Both the position numbers and the translations under genes were made by a program. A stretch of DNA of 64,000 nucleotides, from contig NZ_VITA01000010.1 in the NCBI RefSeq assembly GCF_007827695.1, positions 151,534 to 215,533 on the forward strand, read 5' to 3'. This document shows, piece after piece, positions 37,844-47,877 of this stretch (its first letter is position 1; each line of letters begins with the position of its first letter). The notes under the pieces were generated by a model, which saw only the letters and a program-made list of their open reading frames with translations, did no database searches and had not been told where the DNA came from. The DNA is from Sinorhizobium medicae. Lineage in GTDB: Bacteria > Pseudomonadota > Alphaproteobacteria > Rhizobiales > Rhizobiaceae.

Positions 37844-38290
37844 TCAGCGCTGCTCATCCATTTCGGCCAGCTTGCGCACGCGGCGTCGAAAGTCTTCGTC
37901 GGTGGAGAATTCGGCAGCCAGATAGGCTGCGACTAGGTCCTTGGCGAGCCATGCGCCGACGATCTGGGCGCCAATGCACATGACGTTGACATCGTCGTGT
38001 TCTACCGACTGATGAGCGGAATGCACGTCATGGCAGACCGCTGCGCGAATCCCCTTGACCTTGTTCGCCGCGATCGAGGCGCCGACGCCAGTGCCGCAGA
38101 CCATCAGCCCACGATCCGCCTTGCCGTCTATGATCGAAGAGGTGACCGTCTTCGCGATGTCGGGAAAATCCACGGGGCTCGGGTCGTAAGAGCCTGCGTC
38201 GTGAACCTCGTGGCCGAGCGAGACGATGTGGTCGATAATGGTGGCCTTGAGGGGGAAGCCGGCATGGTCGGAGCCGATGACGATACGCAT
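37844..38290 (-). CDS. RpiB family sugar-phosphate isomerase
   Basis: 148 residues of the RpiB/LacAB family: N-terminal GSDHAGFPLK with the substrate/base region and the conserved MVCGTGVGASIAANK with the catalytic cysteine and glycine-rich phosphate loop. Family members isomerise ribose 5-phosphate, allose 6-phosphate or D-erythrulose/D-erythrose 4-phosphate. It is the last gene of a TRAP transporter operon, 23 bases after dctM, so a catabolic role is likelier than housekeeping. A tetrose-phosphate isomerase would fit the apionate pathway proposed elsewhere in this window. Confidence 0.88.
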   Translation of the reverse strand: MRIVIGSDHAGFPLKATIIDHIVSLGHEVHDAGSYDPSPVDFPDIAKTVTSSIIDGKADRGLMVCGTGVGASIAANKVKGIRAAVCHDVHSAHQSVEHDDVNVMCIGAQIVGAWLAKDLVAAYLAAEFSTDEDFRRRVRKLAEMDEQR

Positions 38291-38313
38291 ATGAGTGTCT
38301 CCTGGGAAAATGA

Positions 38314-39591
38314 TTATTGGGCGATCAGACGGGGCAGCCACAGCGTCAGGTCTTTTGCCAAGGTAAGGATGACGAGTGTGGACACCAGAGGAATGTAGAA
38401 AGGCACAAGCGCCCGCAGCAGCTGTCGGATCGAAACCTGGGCGATATCCGACACGAGAAACAGCGACAGACCCATCGGCGGCGTCAGCAGGCCGAGCATC
38501 AGGTTGAAGATCGTCACAATGCCGAGTTGAACAGGATCGACTCCGGCCATGACGAGCGGCGGGGCGATGATCGGAACGAGGAGCAGCGTTGCGGTCGTCG
38601 AGTCGAGGAACATGCCGGCGATGAAGAAGATCAGATTTGCGATGATCAGCAGCATCAGCGGATCCTTCGACCAGCCAAGAAGCGTGGCAGCAAAGGTCTG
38701 CGGCACTTGCTCGACCGCCAGAATCCAGCCGAAAAGCGCGGCGGAGGCGACGATGATGAGGATCGCGCTTGAACTGCGCGCGGTCAGCACCGCCGAATGC
38801 CATAGATGCGCCGGCGTCAGCTCGCGATAGAGAGCGGCGCTGATGAAGATCACGTAGACGGCCGTAATGGCGGCCGCCTCCGTCGGCGTGAAGGCGCCTG
38901 CCGTCATTCCGCCGACCATGAGGACCGGAGCGAGAATGGCTGGCAGCGCCGGCACCAGCGAAGCGACCAGCTCGCCAGCCGTGGGCCAACGTTCTGCGCG
39001 CGCATGGCCGTGGCGAATGGCGACGATCAGCACGGTCAGCATCAACAGGGCCGTGCAGAGAACGGCTGGCATTATGCCGGCAACGAGAAGCTGAACGATC
39101 GACACGCTTGTGACCGATCCGTACACAATCAGCGGGATGGAGGGCGGGAAGATCGGCCCGAGTGTTGCCGAGGCAGCAGTTACCGCACCGGCGAAGGATG
39201 GATCGAACCCGCGCTTCTTCATGGCATCGATTTCGATCCGCCCCAATCCGCCGATGTCGGCCAGAGCCGCCCCCGACATCCCGGAAAAGATCAGGCTTCC
39301 GAAGACATTGACCTGGGCGAGGCCGCCCGGCACCCGCCCGACCAGCGTATAGGCGAAGCGGAAGATGCGATCGGTGATGCCGGAAAGATTCATGAGGTTT
39401 CCGACAAAGATGAAGAGCGGCACGGCAACCAGCGGAAACGAGTCCAGTGCATAGGTGATCCGCTGGGCAAGCAGCCCGAAGGGCAATCCCTCGACAAGAA
39501 CATAGAGAATGGACGGCAGCAGGATGGCGTAAACCACCGGGAAGCCGATCATGAAGAGACCGAGAAAGGCCAGGACGACCAGAAAACCCAT
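38314..39591 (-). CDS. TRAP transporter large permease DctM
   Basis: 425 residues with about a dozen hydrophobic segments and DctM-family motifs (SGAALADIGGLGRIEID, TLGPIFPPSIPLIVYG). It carries the sodium-coupled transport path. It follows the small permease by 12 bases. A usual length for the family. Confidence 0.92.
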   Translation of the reverse strand: MGFLVVLAFLGLFMIGFPVVYAILLPSILYVLVEGLPFGLLAQRITYALDSFPLVAVPLFIFVGNLMNLSGITDRIFRFAYTLVGRVPGGLAQVNVFGSLIFSGMSGAALADIGGLGRIEIDAMKKRGFDPSFAGAVTAASATLGPIFPPSIPLIVYGSVTSVSIVQLLVAGIMPAVLCTALLMLTVLIVAIRHGHARAERWPTAGELVASLVPALPAILAPVLMVGGMTAGAFTPTEAAAITAVYVIFISAALYRELTPAHLWHSAVLTARSSSAILIIVASAALFGWILAVEQVPQTFAATLLGWSKDPLMLLIIANLIFFIAGMFLDSTTATLLLVPIIAPPLVMAGVDPVQLGIVTIFNLMLGLLTPPMGLSLFLVSDIAQVSIRQLLRALVPFYIPLVSTLVILTLAKDLTLWLPRLIAQ

Positions 39592-39603
39592 GTCGATGAC
39601 CTC

Positions 39604-40071
39604 TCAGACCGCGACGTTTTTGTCCGCCTGCGGCGGCTTGCGCAGGTGGAGCAGATGGATGAGCGCCGCTGCTGCGAAGCCGAAAAGCGTCGCGCCCAGA
39701 AATATCCAGAACGGTATGCCGAGCGTCGGGGTGGCATTGGCCAGGTTCCGGGTGATGTTCGACGCGGTCACCCAGCCGATGAAGCCGGTTACCGCGATGG
39801 CGACGACCGAGATCGCGACATTCACGATTGCGCGCGCTTTCTTCGGCATGGCCGCCTTGAGCTCGCCCATGACGATGTTCTCGCCATGCCCGACCACAAG
39901 CGGATAGGAAAGGAACACCAGGCAGATCAGCAGGAAGCGCGTCAATTCCTCCGCGCCGATGAAAGGCAGCCTGAAGACGCCACGCATTATGACCTGAGCC
40001 GTGGGAACGATGATCAGCCCCGACATTACGGTAACCACGACGATCGTCAGGACACGTTCGGGCAAACGCAT
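39604..40071 (-). CDS. TRAP transporter small permease DctQ
   Basis: 155 residues with four predicted helices, the DctQ layout, including GEELTRFLLICLVFLSYP. It couples binding protein and large permease. It is preceded by a gap holding a strong hairpin after the binding-protein gene. Confidence 0.88.
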   Translation of the reverse strand: MRLPERVLTIVVVTVMSGLIIVPTAQVIMRGVFRLPFIGAEELTRFLLICLVFLSYPLVVGHGENIVMGELKAAMPKKARAIVNVAISVVAIAVTGFIGWVTASNITRNLANATPTLGIPFWIFLGATLFGFAAAALIHLLHLRKPPQADKNVAV

Positions 40072-40105
40072 CTTCTCCCTCCCATTCTTTCTTGAAGTGG
40101 AATTT

Positions 40106-40137
40106 GCAGGGACAGGAGCGGCGTCGCCTGTCCCTGC
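40106..40137 (-). promoter_or_regulatory. perfect 11-bp hairpin after the TRAP binding-protein gene
   Basis: GCAGGGACAGG, ten-base loop, CCTGTCCCTGC, beginning 12 bases past the dctP-type stop and ending 35 bases before the dctQ start. No T run follows, so it probably sets the ratio of binding protein to permease by mRNA stabilisation or partial termination. Confidence 0.65.
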
Positions 40138-40148
40138 AGCCTCTTGGC

Positions 40149-41141
40149 TTACTTCACCGCCTCGATCTGCTCGATGAGCGGCGCGAAATCGGGGAAGTCC
40201 TGTCTGATCTGGGCGCTGACCTTCTCACGGAACGCCGCCACGTCGAGCCCTTCGGCCTCCGTTATGACGGTCATGCCGCGGCCCTTGAGTTCCTTCACCA
40301 GATCGGCCTCTGATTCCGTTGCCATCTTCAGCGATTTCCGGGCCTCCTCGTCGAGGACCTTGGTGAGGGCCGAGCGCTGCTCTTCACTCAATCCCTGCCA
40401 GACGTCCTCATTGATGAAGACGGCGAGCACGGCGCGCATGTGGCCGGTCATTGACAGATGCGATTGCACCTCGTTGAGATTGTTGGAGGCGATCATGGTC
40501 AGCGGGTTTTCCTGACCGACCACCACGCCCGTCATCAGCGCGGTCGGGAGTTCGGCAACCTCGACCGGGGTAGGAATTGCGCCGAAGCCCTTGACCATGG
40601 AAACCCACAATTCGAGCGGGACGGCACGGAAGGGCTTTCCGGCAAGGTCCGCGGGAGTCTTCACCGGAAAATTTGAGGAAATGTGGCGATCGCCGCGATA
40701 GATGCGCCCGATGATCCGCACGCCCTGTGCGACCAGCTTCTCGTTGATCGCCTGGAGTGCCGGCGATGTCTGCGGGTCCGTTGCAGCGAGCGCATGTGCG
40801 CCGTCGCGATAGATGAAAGGCGCGTTGAAGACGGCGACCTCCGGGACCAGTCGGGCGAGGGAAGCAAAATCATGATGGCCCATGGAGATCGAGCCCATGC
40901 GCACGCCATCCACCATTTCCGCGACCCCGCCGAGCTGGCTGGCGGGATAGACGGTGACGGTGACTTCGCCGCCGGTCGCCGCCGCAATTCCCTCCGCCGC
41001 CTGTGCGGCGTAAACCGTCTGGATGTCTCCCTCGGCGCCCACATGCGCATAGCGCAATTCGGTTGCCGAGGCGGCGCCTGTCAATAAAGCGGCCCCCAGC
41101 ATGGCGCCGGTTATCCGGCCATGTTTCAGAAAGTTCAGCAT
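40149..41141 (-). CDS. TRAP transporter solute-binding protein DctP
   Basis: 330 residues with a signal peptide (LGAALLTGAASA) and the DctP fold. RAVPLELWVSMVKGFGAIPTP contains the family arginine that binds a carboxylate, so the ligand is probably an organic or sugar acid. Ribosome-binding site GGAGGAG precedes the ATG. Regulated with the upstream FadR-type gene, 23 bases away on the same strand. Confidence 0.9.
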   Translation of the reverse strand: MLNFLKHGRITGAMLGAALLTGAASATELRYAHVGAEGDIQTVYAAQAAEGIAAATGGEVTVTVYPASQLGGVAEMVDGVRMGSISMGHHDFASLARLVPEVAVFNAPFIYRDGAHALAATDPQTSPALQAINEKLVAQGVRIIGRIYRGDRHISSNFPVKTPADLAGKPFRAVPLELWVSMVKGFGAIPTPVEVAELPTALMTGVVVGQENPLTMIASNNLNEVQSHLSMTGHMRAVLAVFINEDVWQGLSEEQRSALTKVLDEEARKSLKMATESEADLVKELKGRGMTVITEAEGLDVAAFREKVSAQIRQDFPDFAPLIEQIEAVK

Positions 41142-41164
41142 GCTCTCCTCCTCCCTGGATAAAA

Positions 41165-41935
41165 TTAGCTGTCTGCTTCTTTTTCCTCTTCCTGCGGCGC
41201 ATCCTTCCTGGTGAAGGCAGCTATGTAGCTTTTGCGCCGAAGCTCGTCGCCGATGGCGAAATGTTCGCGCAGCATCCTGTCGGCCTTGTCCGGATCACGC
41301 GCGAGAATGGACAGGAAGACCTCCCGATGGGCTTCCACGAGATAATCGGTGATTCCGGGCGCATCGCTCGTCTCGGCGCGCCGCTGGACATGGCTGCGCT
41401 TCAGAAGGTCGGATATCGAGCGGTAAACCGTGGTGAGCGCTGGACTGCGGCTGGCCTCGACGATCGCCATGTGAAAGGCGAAGTCCGCGGCACCACCGTC
41501 TTCCGCGTCGTGGAGCGTCTCCATCAGACGTGTCAGCAGACTGCCGATACGTGAGAGATCGCTGTCCGTGGCCCGGATGCAGGCAAGGCGAATGGCCTGG
41601 CATTCGATCGCGACACGAGCCTGCATGATGTCGTCGAGCATGTCGGGCTGCTGAGCCAGGCAAAATGTCAGAAAATCGCCGAATACACCCACGTCGGCCT
41701 TGCGCACGAAGGCGCCCTTACCGTGACGGATGTCGAGAAAGCCCAGATTGGCGAGCGATCGCAGAGCCTCCCGCAGCACCGGCCTCGACACGCCCAGAGC
41801 CAGGCAGAGCTCCCGCTCGCCCAACAGCCTGTCGCCCACTTTGAGGGCACCGGACAGAAGCTGTTCCCGGAAGAATGAGAGCACCTTTTCGGTTCCCGCA
41901 AGTTCGTCGGCACTGTCTGAAAGCACAGGGTTCAT
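41165..41935 (-). CDS. FadR-type GntR family regulator of the TRAP operon
   Basis: 256 residues: winged helix (GERELCLALGVSRPVLREALRSLANLGFL) and an all-helical FCD effector domain. It is first gene of the TRAP operon and has a perfect GGT-type palindrome (41950-41962) 14 bases upstream of its start. The ATG at 41935 gives the normal N-terminus; the longer frame to 42103 runs through that palindrome. The effector is probably a metabolite of the imported acid. Confidence 0.88.
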   Translation of the reverse strand: MNPVLSDSADELAGTEKVLSFFREQLLSGALKVGDRLLGERELCLALGVSRPVLREALRSLANLGFLDIRHGKGAFVRKADVGVFGDFLTFCLAQQPDMLDDIMQARVAIECQAIRLACIRATDSDLSRIGSLLTRLMETLHDAEDGGAADFAFHMAIVEASRSPALTTVYRSISDLLKRSHVQRRAETSDAPGITDYLVEAHREVFLSILARDPDKADRMLREHFAIGDELRRKSYIAAFTRKDAPQEEEKEADS

Positions 41936-41949
41936 GCAAATGGTTCCAA

Positions 41950-41962
41950 CTGGTAATACCAG
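41950..41962. promoter_or_regulatory. FadR-family operator CTGGTAATACCAG
   Basis: CTGGT-AAT-ACCAG, perfect five-base arms, the form typical of FCD-type GntR regulators (GGT...ACC). It lies just upstream of the regulator gene that heads the TRAP operon. An AT-rich core and a distance of 14 bases suggest direct promoter occlusion. Confidence 0.7.
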
Positions 41963-42128
41963 TAAGCACCACATGAGTTTGCCGGTCAAGACGCGTGGTC
42001 TGAAATCTTGGGATTTGTTGCAAATGGCGGATCCGCCACGCCCGGTAGGTGGCTGGCTCACAACGGTGTCAGATGCGGCGACGGATCCCCGCTGCAGCAG
42101 CAAGGAGCGCAGTCAGCCTTCGCCAGAT

Positions 42129-42236
42129 CACAATGTTTTTAGGTCGGATCGATCTGAAAACATGAACGTAATCGATTTCAAAGAGATAGAGCGGGACGCC
42201 GGCGGAAACCGCACACACTTTTCCTCATCCCGCTCC
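42129..42236 (+). repeat. RIME1-like palindromic repeat (copy 5, full length)
   Basis: 108 bases aligning with 434-541. The left palindrome has ATGTTTTTAGGTCGG and GATCTGAAAACATGAACG; the right has AGAGCGGGACGCCGGCGGAA and CACTTTTCCTCATCCCGCTC. It lies just downstream of the last RidA gene of the next operon (ending 42251), so it separates that operon from the TRAP operon. The rest of the 315-base gap (41936-42128) contains the FadR operator and no gene. Confidence 0.75.
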
Positions 42237-42250
42237 ACGGCTTGAAACGC

Positions 42251-42631
42251 TCAATCCCTGGAGCAAACCGCCGTGGCCAGGATTTCAAGGCGTATACCGG
42301 GGGAAAGGAGCTCCGTGACGACAGTTGCCCGGACGGGATATGGAGGCGTGAAGAATTCACGGTATACCTTGTTCATGCCGGCGGCGTCGGCCCTATCGAT
42401 CAGATAGGCCTGTATCTGCGCGACAGCGGCAAGCGTGCTTCCGGCCGCTTCCAGCGCCTGTCGGAGGTTGGAGAAGACCTGCCGCGCCTGACATTCGATG
42501 TCCCCGGTGACGAGTTCGCCGGTCTCCGGGTTCTTTGCTATGTGAACCGATCTCACGATCTGGCCCGCCTTCACTGTGCCGCTCAAGGGGGCGCGGGATG
42601 CGGTAATCCCGGTTTCGACCTTCTCGAACAT
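42251..42631 (-). CDS. RidA family imine/enamine deaminase (copy 1)
   Basis: 126 residues. RidA proteins hydrolyse reactive imines or enamines from PLP-enzyme reactions. The conserved arginine is in PYPVRATVV and the C-terminal glutamate region in GIRLEILATAV. The ATG at 42631 follows GGGAGGAGCACGA. It is the last gene of the long minus-strand set and a close paralogue of the gene 43 bases upstream. Its neighbours, an aminotransferase and an aldehyde dehydrogenase, would generate such intermediates. Confidence 0.88.
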   Translation of the reverse strand: MFEKVETGITASRAPLSGTVKAGQIVRSVHIAKNPETGELVTGDIECQARQVFSNLRQALEAAGSTLAAVAQIQAYLIDRADAAGMNKVYREFFTPPYPVRATVVTELLSPGIRLEILATAVCSRD

Positions 42632-42674
42632 TCGTGCTCCTCCCGCTTTGCTCAAATCGGAACCTGCGCTCGGA

Positions 42675-43058
42675 TCAGGCACTGTCGAGCACCGCATGGG
42701 CAAGCACCTCGATGCGCAAGCCCGGGGTGATGAGCTCCTTCACGACCACGGTCGCGCGCACCGGATAGGGCTCCCTGAAGAACTCCGTATAGGTCCTGTT
42801 CATGCCGGGAGCGTCGGCTCTTTCAGTGAGGAACACCTGCATCTGCACGACATTTGCGAGGGAGCCGCCGGCGGCCCTGATCGCTATTTCCAGGTTTTGC
42901 AGCGTTCTGCGTGCCTGCGTTTCGATGTCGCCGAAGACCGGCTCGCCGGTGACCGGATCCTCCGAGACGTGCACTGACCAGAAGAGACCGCCGGCCCGAA
43001 CCGCTTCACTGACGGGAACGTCCGATGGATCGGCGCCGGTATCAATGACTTCAAACAT
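42675..43058 (-). CDS. RidA family imine/enamine deaminase (copy 2)
   Basis: 127 residues, similar throughout to the downstream copy (for example REPYPVRATVV against TPPYPVRATVV, and RADAPGMNRTYTEFF against RADAAGMNKVYREFF), so the pair is a tandem duplication that has since diverged, especially at the N-terminus. The key arginine is retained. A trimeric cytosolic enzyme is expected. Confidence 0.9.
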   Translation of the reverse strand: MFEVIDTGADPSDVPVSEAVRAGGLFWSVHVSEDPVTGEPVFGDIETQARRTLQNLEIAIRAAGGSLANVVQMQVFLTERADAPGMNRTYTEFFREPYPVRATVVVKELITPGLRIEVLAHAVLDSA

Positions 43059-43091
43059 GATCTTCCTTGTCGTTTCGCTGGTCGGACAGGT

Positions 43092-44555
43092 TCACTGCGG
43101 GATCTGGTCGAATCGGGTGACGAACTTGGTGTTCAGATAGCCGTCGAGTGTCTCCGACCCCCCCTCGCTGCCAAAGCCGCTGTCGTTGATCCCGCCGAAG
43201 GGGGTTTCCGGCAGGGCAAGGCCGAAATGATTGATGCTTACCATCCCGGCGGCAAGAGCTTGGGCAGCGTGCTGCGCTCGGTTGCTCGAAGCGGTGAACA
43301 CATAGGAAGCAAGACCGAAGGGCAGGCTGTTGGCGCGCCGGATCACCTCGTCGAAATTGCCGAAGGGCGTGACGACGGCAATCGGTCCGAAGGGTTCCGC
43401 CTTCATCAGGCGCAGTTCATCGGTGCCGCCGGCGACCACGGTGGGCGCATAGAAAAATCCGGCATTCCCAATGCGCTCGCCGCCGGTAACGATTGTAGCA
43501 CCTTGCTCGCGAGCGTCCTGAACGAAATCCTCCATGGCAGCCAGGCGGCGACTGTGGCAGAGCGGACCCATCTGCACCCCCTCCTGGAAACCGTCTCCGA
43601 CCTTTGTCGAAGCGATTCTCTCGGTAAAGCGAGCCAGGAAACGGTCATGCTCTTTCGCCTGCACGTAGAAGCGTGTTGGCGAGATGCAGACCTGGCCGGC
43701 ATTGCGCACCTTCTGGCCCGCAAGCGCGTCGGCTGCCGCCTCGATGTCGGCGTCGTCAAAGACGATCACCGGTGCATGACCCCCAAGCTCCATCGTCGAC
43801 CGTTTCATGTACTTGCCTGCAAGGCTCGCGAGATGCTTCCCGACCCCGACCGAGCCGGTGAAGGAGAGCTTCCGGACTTCCGGCGCCCCCAGCAATGACT
43901 CCGAAAGGTGAGCCGGGTCGCCCCAGACGATGTTGAGACAGCCGTCCGGCAGACCGGCCTCCTGCATCAGCCGCCCGATTGCCACAGTGGAAGAGGGAGA
44001 TTCCCCAGGTCCCTTGAGGATGATGGTGCAGCCGCTCGCGAGCGCCGCCACCACCTTGCGCAACGCTTGGCTGAAGGGGAAATTCCAAGGGGTGAAGGCG
44101 ACGCAGACGCCCACCGGTTCGCGAACGACCATCTGCTGCACGCGTGGGTCGCGCGATGGAATGATCCGCCCGTAGGTGCGGCGGGCCTCCTCGGCGTGCC
44201 AGTCGGCATGATCGGCGGCAAATCGGACCTCGCCGATCGCCTCGCCGAGCGGTTTGCCCTGATCGAGGGTCATATTGGCGGCGATCTCCTCGGCGTGCTT
44301 GCGGGCGAGGTCTGCGAAGCGGCGCAAGATGTGGCTGCGCTCGAGCGGAGAGCGATCCTTCCAGCTCTCGAAGGCGCGCTGCGAGGACGCGACGGCTTCG
44401 GCGATCTCGCTATCGGATGCGTGCGGCAGCCGTGCGATCGTCTGACCCGTTGCGGGATCCACCACGTCGCTGCTCCCCTCCGCCTCGTAGACCCAGCGGC
44501 CATCGATCAGCATGCCGAGACGCCCATAGGCGGGTGCGGTGCTTTCCGGGTTCAT
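43092..44555 (-). CDS. NAD(P)-dependent aldehyde dehydrogenase (semialdehyde type)
   Basis: 487 residues. Catalytic C290 (NAGQVCIS), general base E256 (MELGGHAP) and nucleotide motif FTGSVGVGK are present. The overall sequence is closest to succinate-/glutarate-semialdehyde or aminobutyraldehyde dehydrogenases. The ATG at 44555 has GAAGGAGAGAGC upstream. It follows the aminotransferase by ten bases, so it probably oxidises the aldehyde that enzyme makes. Confidence 0.92.
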   Translation of the reverse strand: MNPESTAPAYGRLGMLIDGRWVYEAEGSSDVVDPATGQTIARLPHASDSEIAEAVASSQRAFESWKDRSPLERSHILRRFADLARKHAEEIAANMTLDQGKPLGEAIGEVRFAADHADWHAEEARRTYGRIIPSRDPRVQQMVVREPVGVCVAFTPWNFPFSQALRKVVAALASGCTIILKGPGESPSSTVAIGRLMQEAGLPDGCLNIVWGDPAHLSESLLGAPEVRKLSFTGSVGVGKHLASLAGKYMKRSTMELGGHAPVIVFDDADIEAAADALAGQKVRNAGQVCISPTRFYVQAKEHDRFLARFTERIASTKVGDGFQEGVQMGPLCHSRRLAAMEDFVQDAREQGATIVTGGERIGNAGFFYAPTVVAGGTDELRLMKAEPFGPIAVVTPFGNFDEVIRRANSLPFGLASYVFTASSNRAQHAAQALAAGMVSINHFGLALPETPFGGINDSGFGSEGGSETLDGYLNTKFVTRFDQIPQ

Positions 44556-44565
44556 GCTCTCTCCT

Positions 44566-45951
44566 TCAGGCGACATGGCCCTGTGTGCGTGCCCAAGCCA
44601 GCGTATCGTCAAGCGCCAGGCCCATGCGCGTCATGAGATCGTCGATCTGCCCCTCGTCAATGATCATTGCAGGGCAGAGGCTCACCATATCGCCGAGGCC
44701 GCGCGTCAGGACGCCGCGGGCGGTCGCGAACTTGCCGGCCTGGTTTGCCACCTGCCAGGCGGGGGGGAAATTCTCTCTGGTCGCCTTGTCCTTGACGAAT
44801 TCGAAGCCAGCAACGAGACCGACGCCGCGGGCTTCGCCGATCAGCGGATGCTCGCCGAGCTTCCGAGCGCGATCCTGAAAGACGGGGGCGACGGAACGCA
44901 CATGCCCGACGATATCGATCTCCTCGTAGATCGTCAGCGCTTGCAGCGCCACGGCGGCTGCAACCGGATGACCGCCATAGGTGAAGCCGTGCGAGAAAGT
45001 GCCTATCTTCCGGCTCTGGTCCACAAGTGCGTCCGCGATCTTCTGGTTGATCATCAGGGCGGAGATCGGCATGTAGGCGGCCGACAGCTGCTTGGCGCAG
45101 CTGATCATGTCCGGCTTGAGTCCGTAGGTCTCTGAGCCGAACATGTTGCCCGTGCGACCGAAACCGCAGATCACCTCGTCGGCGACAAGCAGGATATCGT
45201 ATTTGCGGAGGACCGCCTGGACCTTTTCGAAATAGGTTTTCGGCGGGGTGATGACGCCGCCTGAGACCATGACGGGCTCGGCGAAGAAAGCAGCGATCGT
45301 TTCAGGACCCTCTTCGAGGATCGTCGCTTCGAGATTGTCGGCCATACGCGTGGCGAAGTCTTCCTCCGTCTCCCCGGTCTCGGCGGAGCGCCAATAGTGC
45401 GGGCAATCGGTATGGAGGATGTTAGCGATCGGCAGGTCGAAATCCCGGTGATTGAACGGGAGGCCGGTGAGGCTCGCGGTCGCGACTGTGACGCCGTGAT
45501 ATGCCTTACGGCGCGAAATAATCTTCTTCTTGTCGGGTCGCCCGAGCGCGTTGTTGTAGTACCAAATGAGCTTGATCGCTGTGTCGTTCGCCTCGGAACC
45601 GGAGCCGGCAAAGAACACCTTCGACATCGGGACGGGCGCGATCGACAGCAGTTTCTCCGCCAGCCTGATGCCGGGCTCTGTCGATTTGTGTGCGAAGGAA
45701 TGATAGAAAGGCATCGTCTTGAGCTGTCGCATGGCAGCTTCGACAAGGCGCTGTTCGCTGAAGCCGAGACCGGCGCAGAACAGGCCCGCCAGTCCCTCGA
45801 TATACCGTTTGCCTTCGTCGTCGACGACATAGATCCCATCGCCGCCGGTGATCACGTGCGGTCCCGTTTCCTGATGCACGGCCAGGTTCGTGTAGGGGTG
45901 GACGAGGCTCTGCTTGTCGAGAGCATGGAGAGAGTTTGGACGGTCGTTCAT
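44566..45951 (-). CDS. class III PLP-dependent aminotransferase
   Basis: 461 residues of the omega-amino-acid/diamine:pyruvate transaminase group. The PLP lysine is K287 (ISCAKQLSAAYMP); YHGVTVATASLTG, FFAEPVMVSGGVITPP and DEVICGFGRTG are family signatures. It probably removes the terminal amino group of a polyamine or omega-amino acid imported by the adjacent ABC system, giving an aldehyde for the dehydrogenase. ATG 45951 has GGAG seven bases upstream; a longer start at 45969 is possible. Confidence 0.92.
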   Translation of the reverse strand: MNDRPNSLHALDKQSLVHPYTNLAVHQETGPHVITGGDGIYVVDDEGKRYIEGLAGLFCAGLGFSEQRLVEAAMRQLKTMPFYHSFAHKSTEPGIRLAEKLLSIAPVPMSKVFFAGSGSEANDTAIKLIWYYNNALGRPDKKKIISRRKAYHGVTVATASLTGLPFNHRDFDLPIANILHTDCPHYWRSAETGETEEDFATRMADNLEATILEEGPETIAAFFAEPVMVSGGVITPPKTYFEKVQAVLRKYDILLVADEVICGFGRTGNMFGSETYGLKPDMISCAKQLSAAYMPISALMINQKIADALVDQSRKIGTFSHGFTYGGHPVAAAVALQALTIYEEIDIVGHVRSVAPVFQDRARKLGEHPLIGEARGVGLVAGFEFVKDKATRENFPPAWQVANQAGKFATARGVLTRGLGDMVSLCPAMIIDEGQIDDLMTRMGLALDDTLAWARTQGHVA

Positions 45952-45981
45952 GTGCGGCTCCATCGGCAATCGGAGTTCGGA

Positions 45982-47031
<1,050 letters not shown>

Positions 47032-47046
47032 GGCTATGCTCCAAGA

Positions 47047-47877
47047 TCAGGATGTCGCAGCGGCCGGCTGTGCTGCGCCGTTGCCGTCAGTCTGGCCCAG
47101 AAGGCGCGTGCGACGGCGCACGAGTTGCGGCGCGAGCCAGATACAGACGCCGGCGAGAACCAGCAGAAACAGGAAGGAAGAAGCGGCCGAGATGGTCGGA
47201 TCCGCCTCCTGACGGACGGCGTTGAACATCTGGCGCGGCAAGGTCGCCTTGTCGCGGCCGGAAATAAAGAGGCCGATGACGGCCTCATCGAAGGATGCGA
47301 TGAAGGCGAAGAGCCCGGCAACGGTGAAGGCTGGCCGCAGGATCGGAAAGGTGATCAGCCGGAAGGTCGTGAACGGCGAAGCACCGAGATTCATTGCGGC
47401 GCGCTCCACCGAGCGGTCGAAGCCCTTGAGCGCTGCCGTCAATATCAGCGTCGACATCGGCAGGGCGATACAGCTATGGGCGAGGATCACGCCGAGATAG
47501 CTCTGAACCAGACGGAGCTGCCCGAAATAGATGTAATAGCCGATCGCCATGACGATTGTAGGCACGATCATCGGCAGCATGATCAGAAGATTGAAGACCG
47601 TGCGTCCGATGAACACGTGCCTCACCAACGCGAAGGAAGCCGGAACGGCGACGAGCATAGTCATGCAGACCGTACCGAGGCCGATCAGGAGGCTGTTCGT
47701 CAGCGGCTGCGTCCAGTTCGGGTCGGAGAAGAAGTTGACGTAGTTCTGCAGCGTATAGCCGGGTGGCGGGAAGGCTAGCGACGCGGCCGAGCTGAAAGAC
47801 ATCGGAATGACGATGAACATCGGCGCCGCGACAAAGGCGGCGATCAAAATCGCCAACGAACGAATCCAGACGTTCAT
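47047..47877 (-). CDS. ABC importer permease, PotC type
   Basis: 276 residues, six helices, EAA loop around VERAAMNLGASPFTTFRLITFP. It overlaps the PotB-type gene by four bases, forming the second half of the permease heterodimer. Confidence 0.92.
   Translation of the reverse strand: MNVWIRSLAILIAAFVAAPMFIVIPMSFSSAASLAFPPPGYTLQNYVNFFSDPNWTQPLTNSLLIGLGTVCMTMLVAVPASFALVRHVFIGRTVFNLLIMLPMIVPTIVMAIGYYIYFGQLRLVQSYLGVILAHSCIALPMSTLILTAALKGFDRSVERAAMNLGASPFTTFRLITFPILRPAFTVAGLFAFIASFDEAVIGLFISGRDKATLPRQMFNAVRQEADPTISAASSFLFLLVLAGVCIWLAPQLVRRRTRLLGQTDGNGAAQPAAATS

Noticed and set aside
37844..38989. 381-codon version of the RpiB gene
   Set aside because: The first 233 codons are the out-of-frame shadow of dctM; the family start is the ATG at 38290.
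38806..40095. 429-codon open frame on the plus strand
   Set aside because: Antisense to dctM and dctQ, both clearly recognised; composition is highly charged and repetitive, as in shadow frames.
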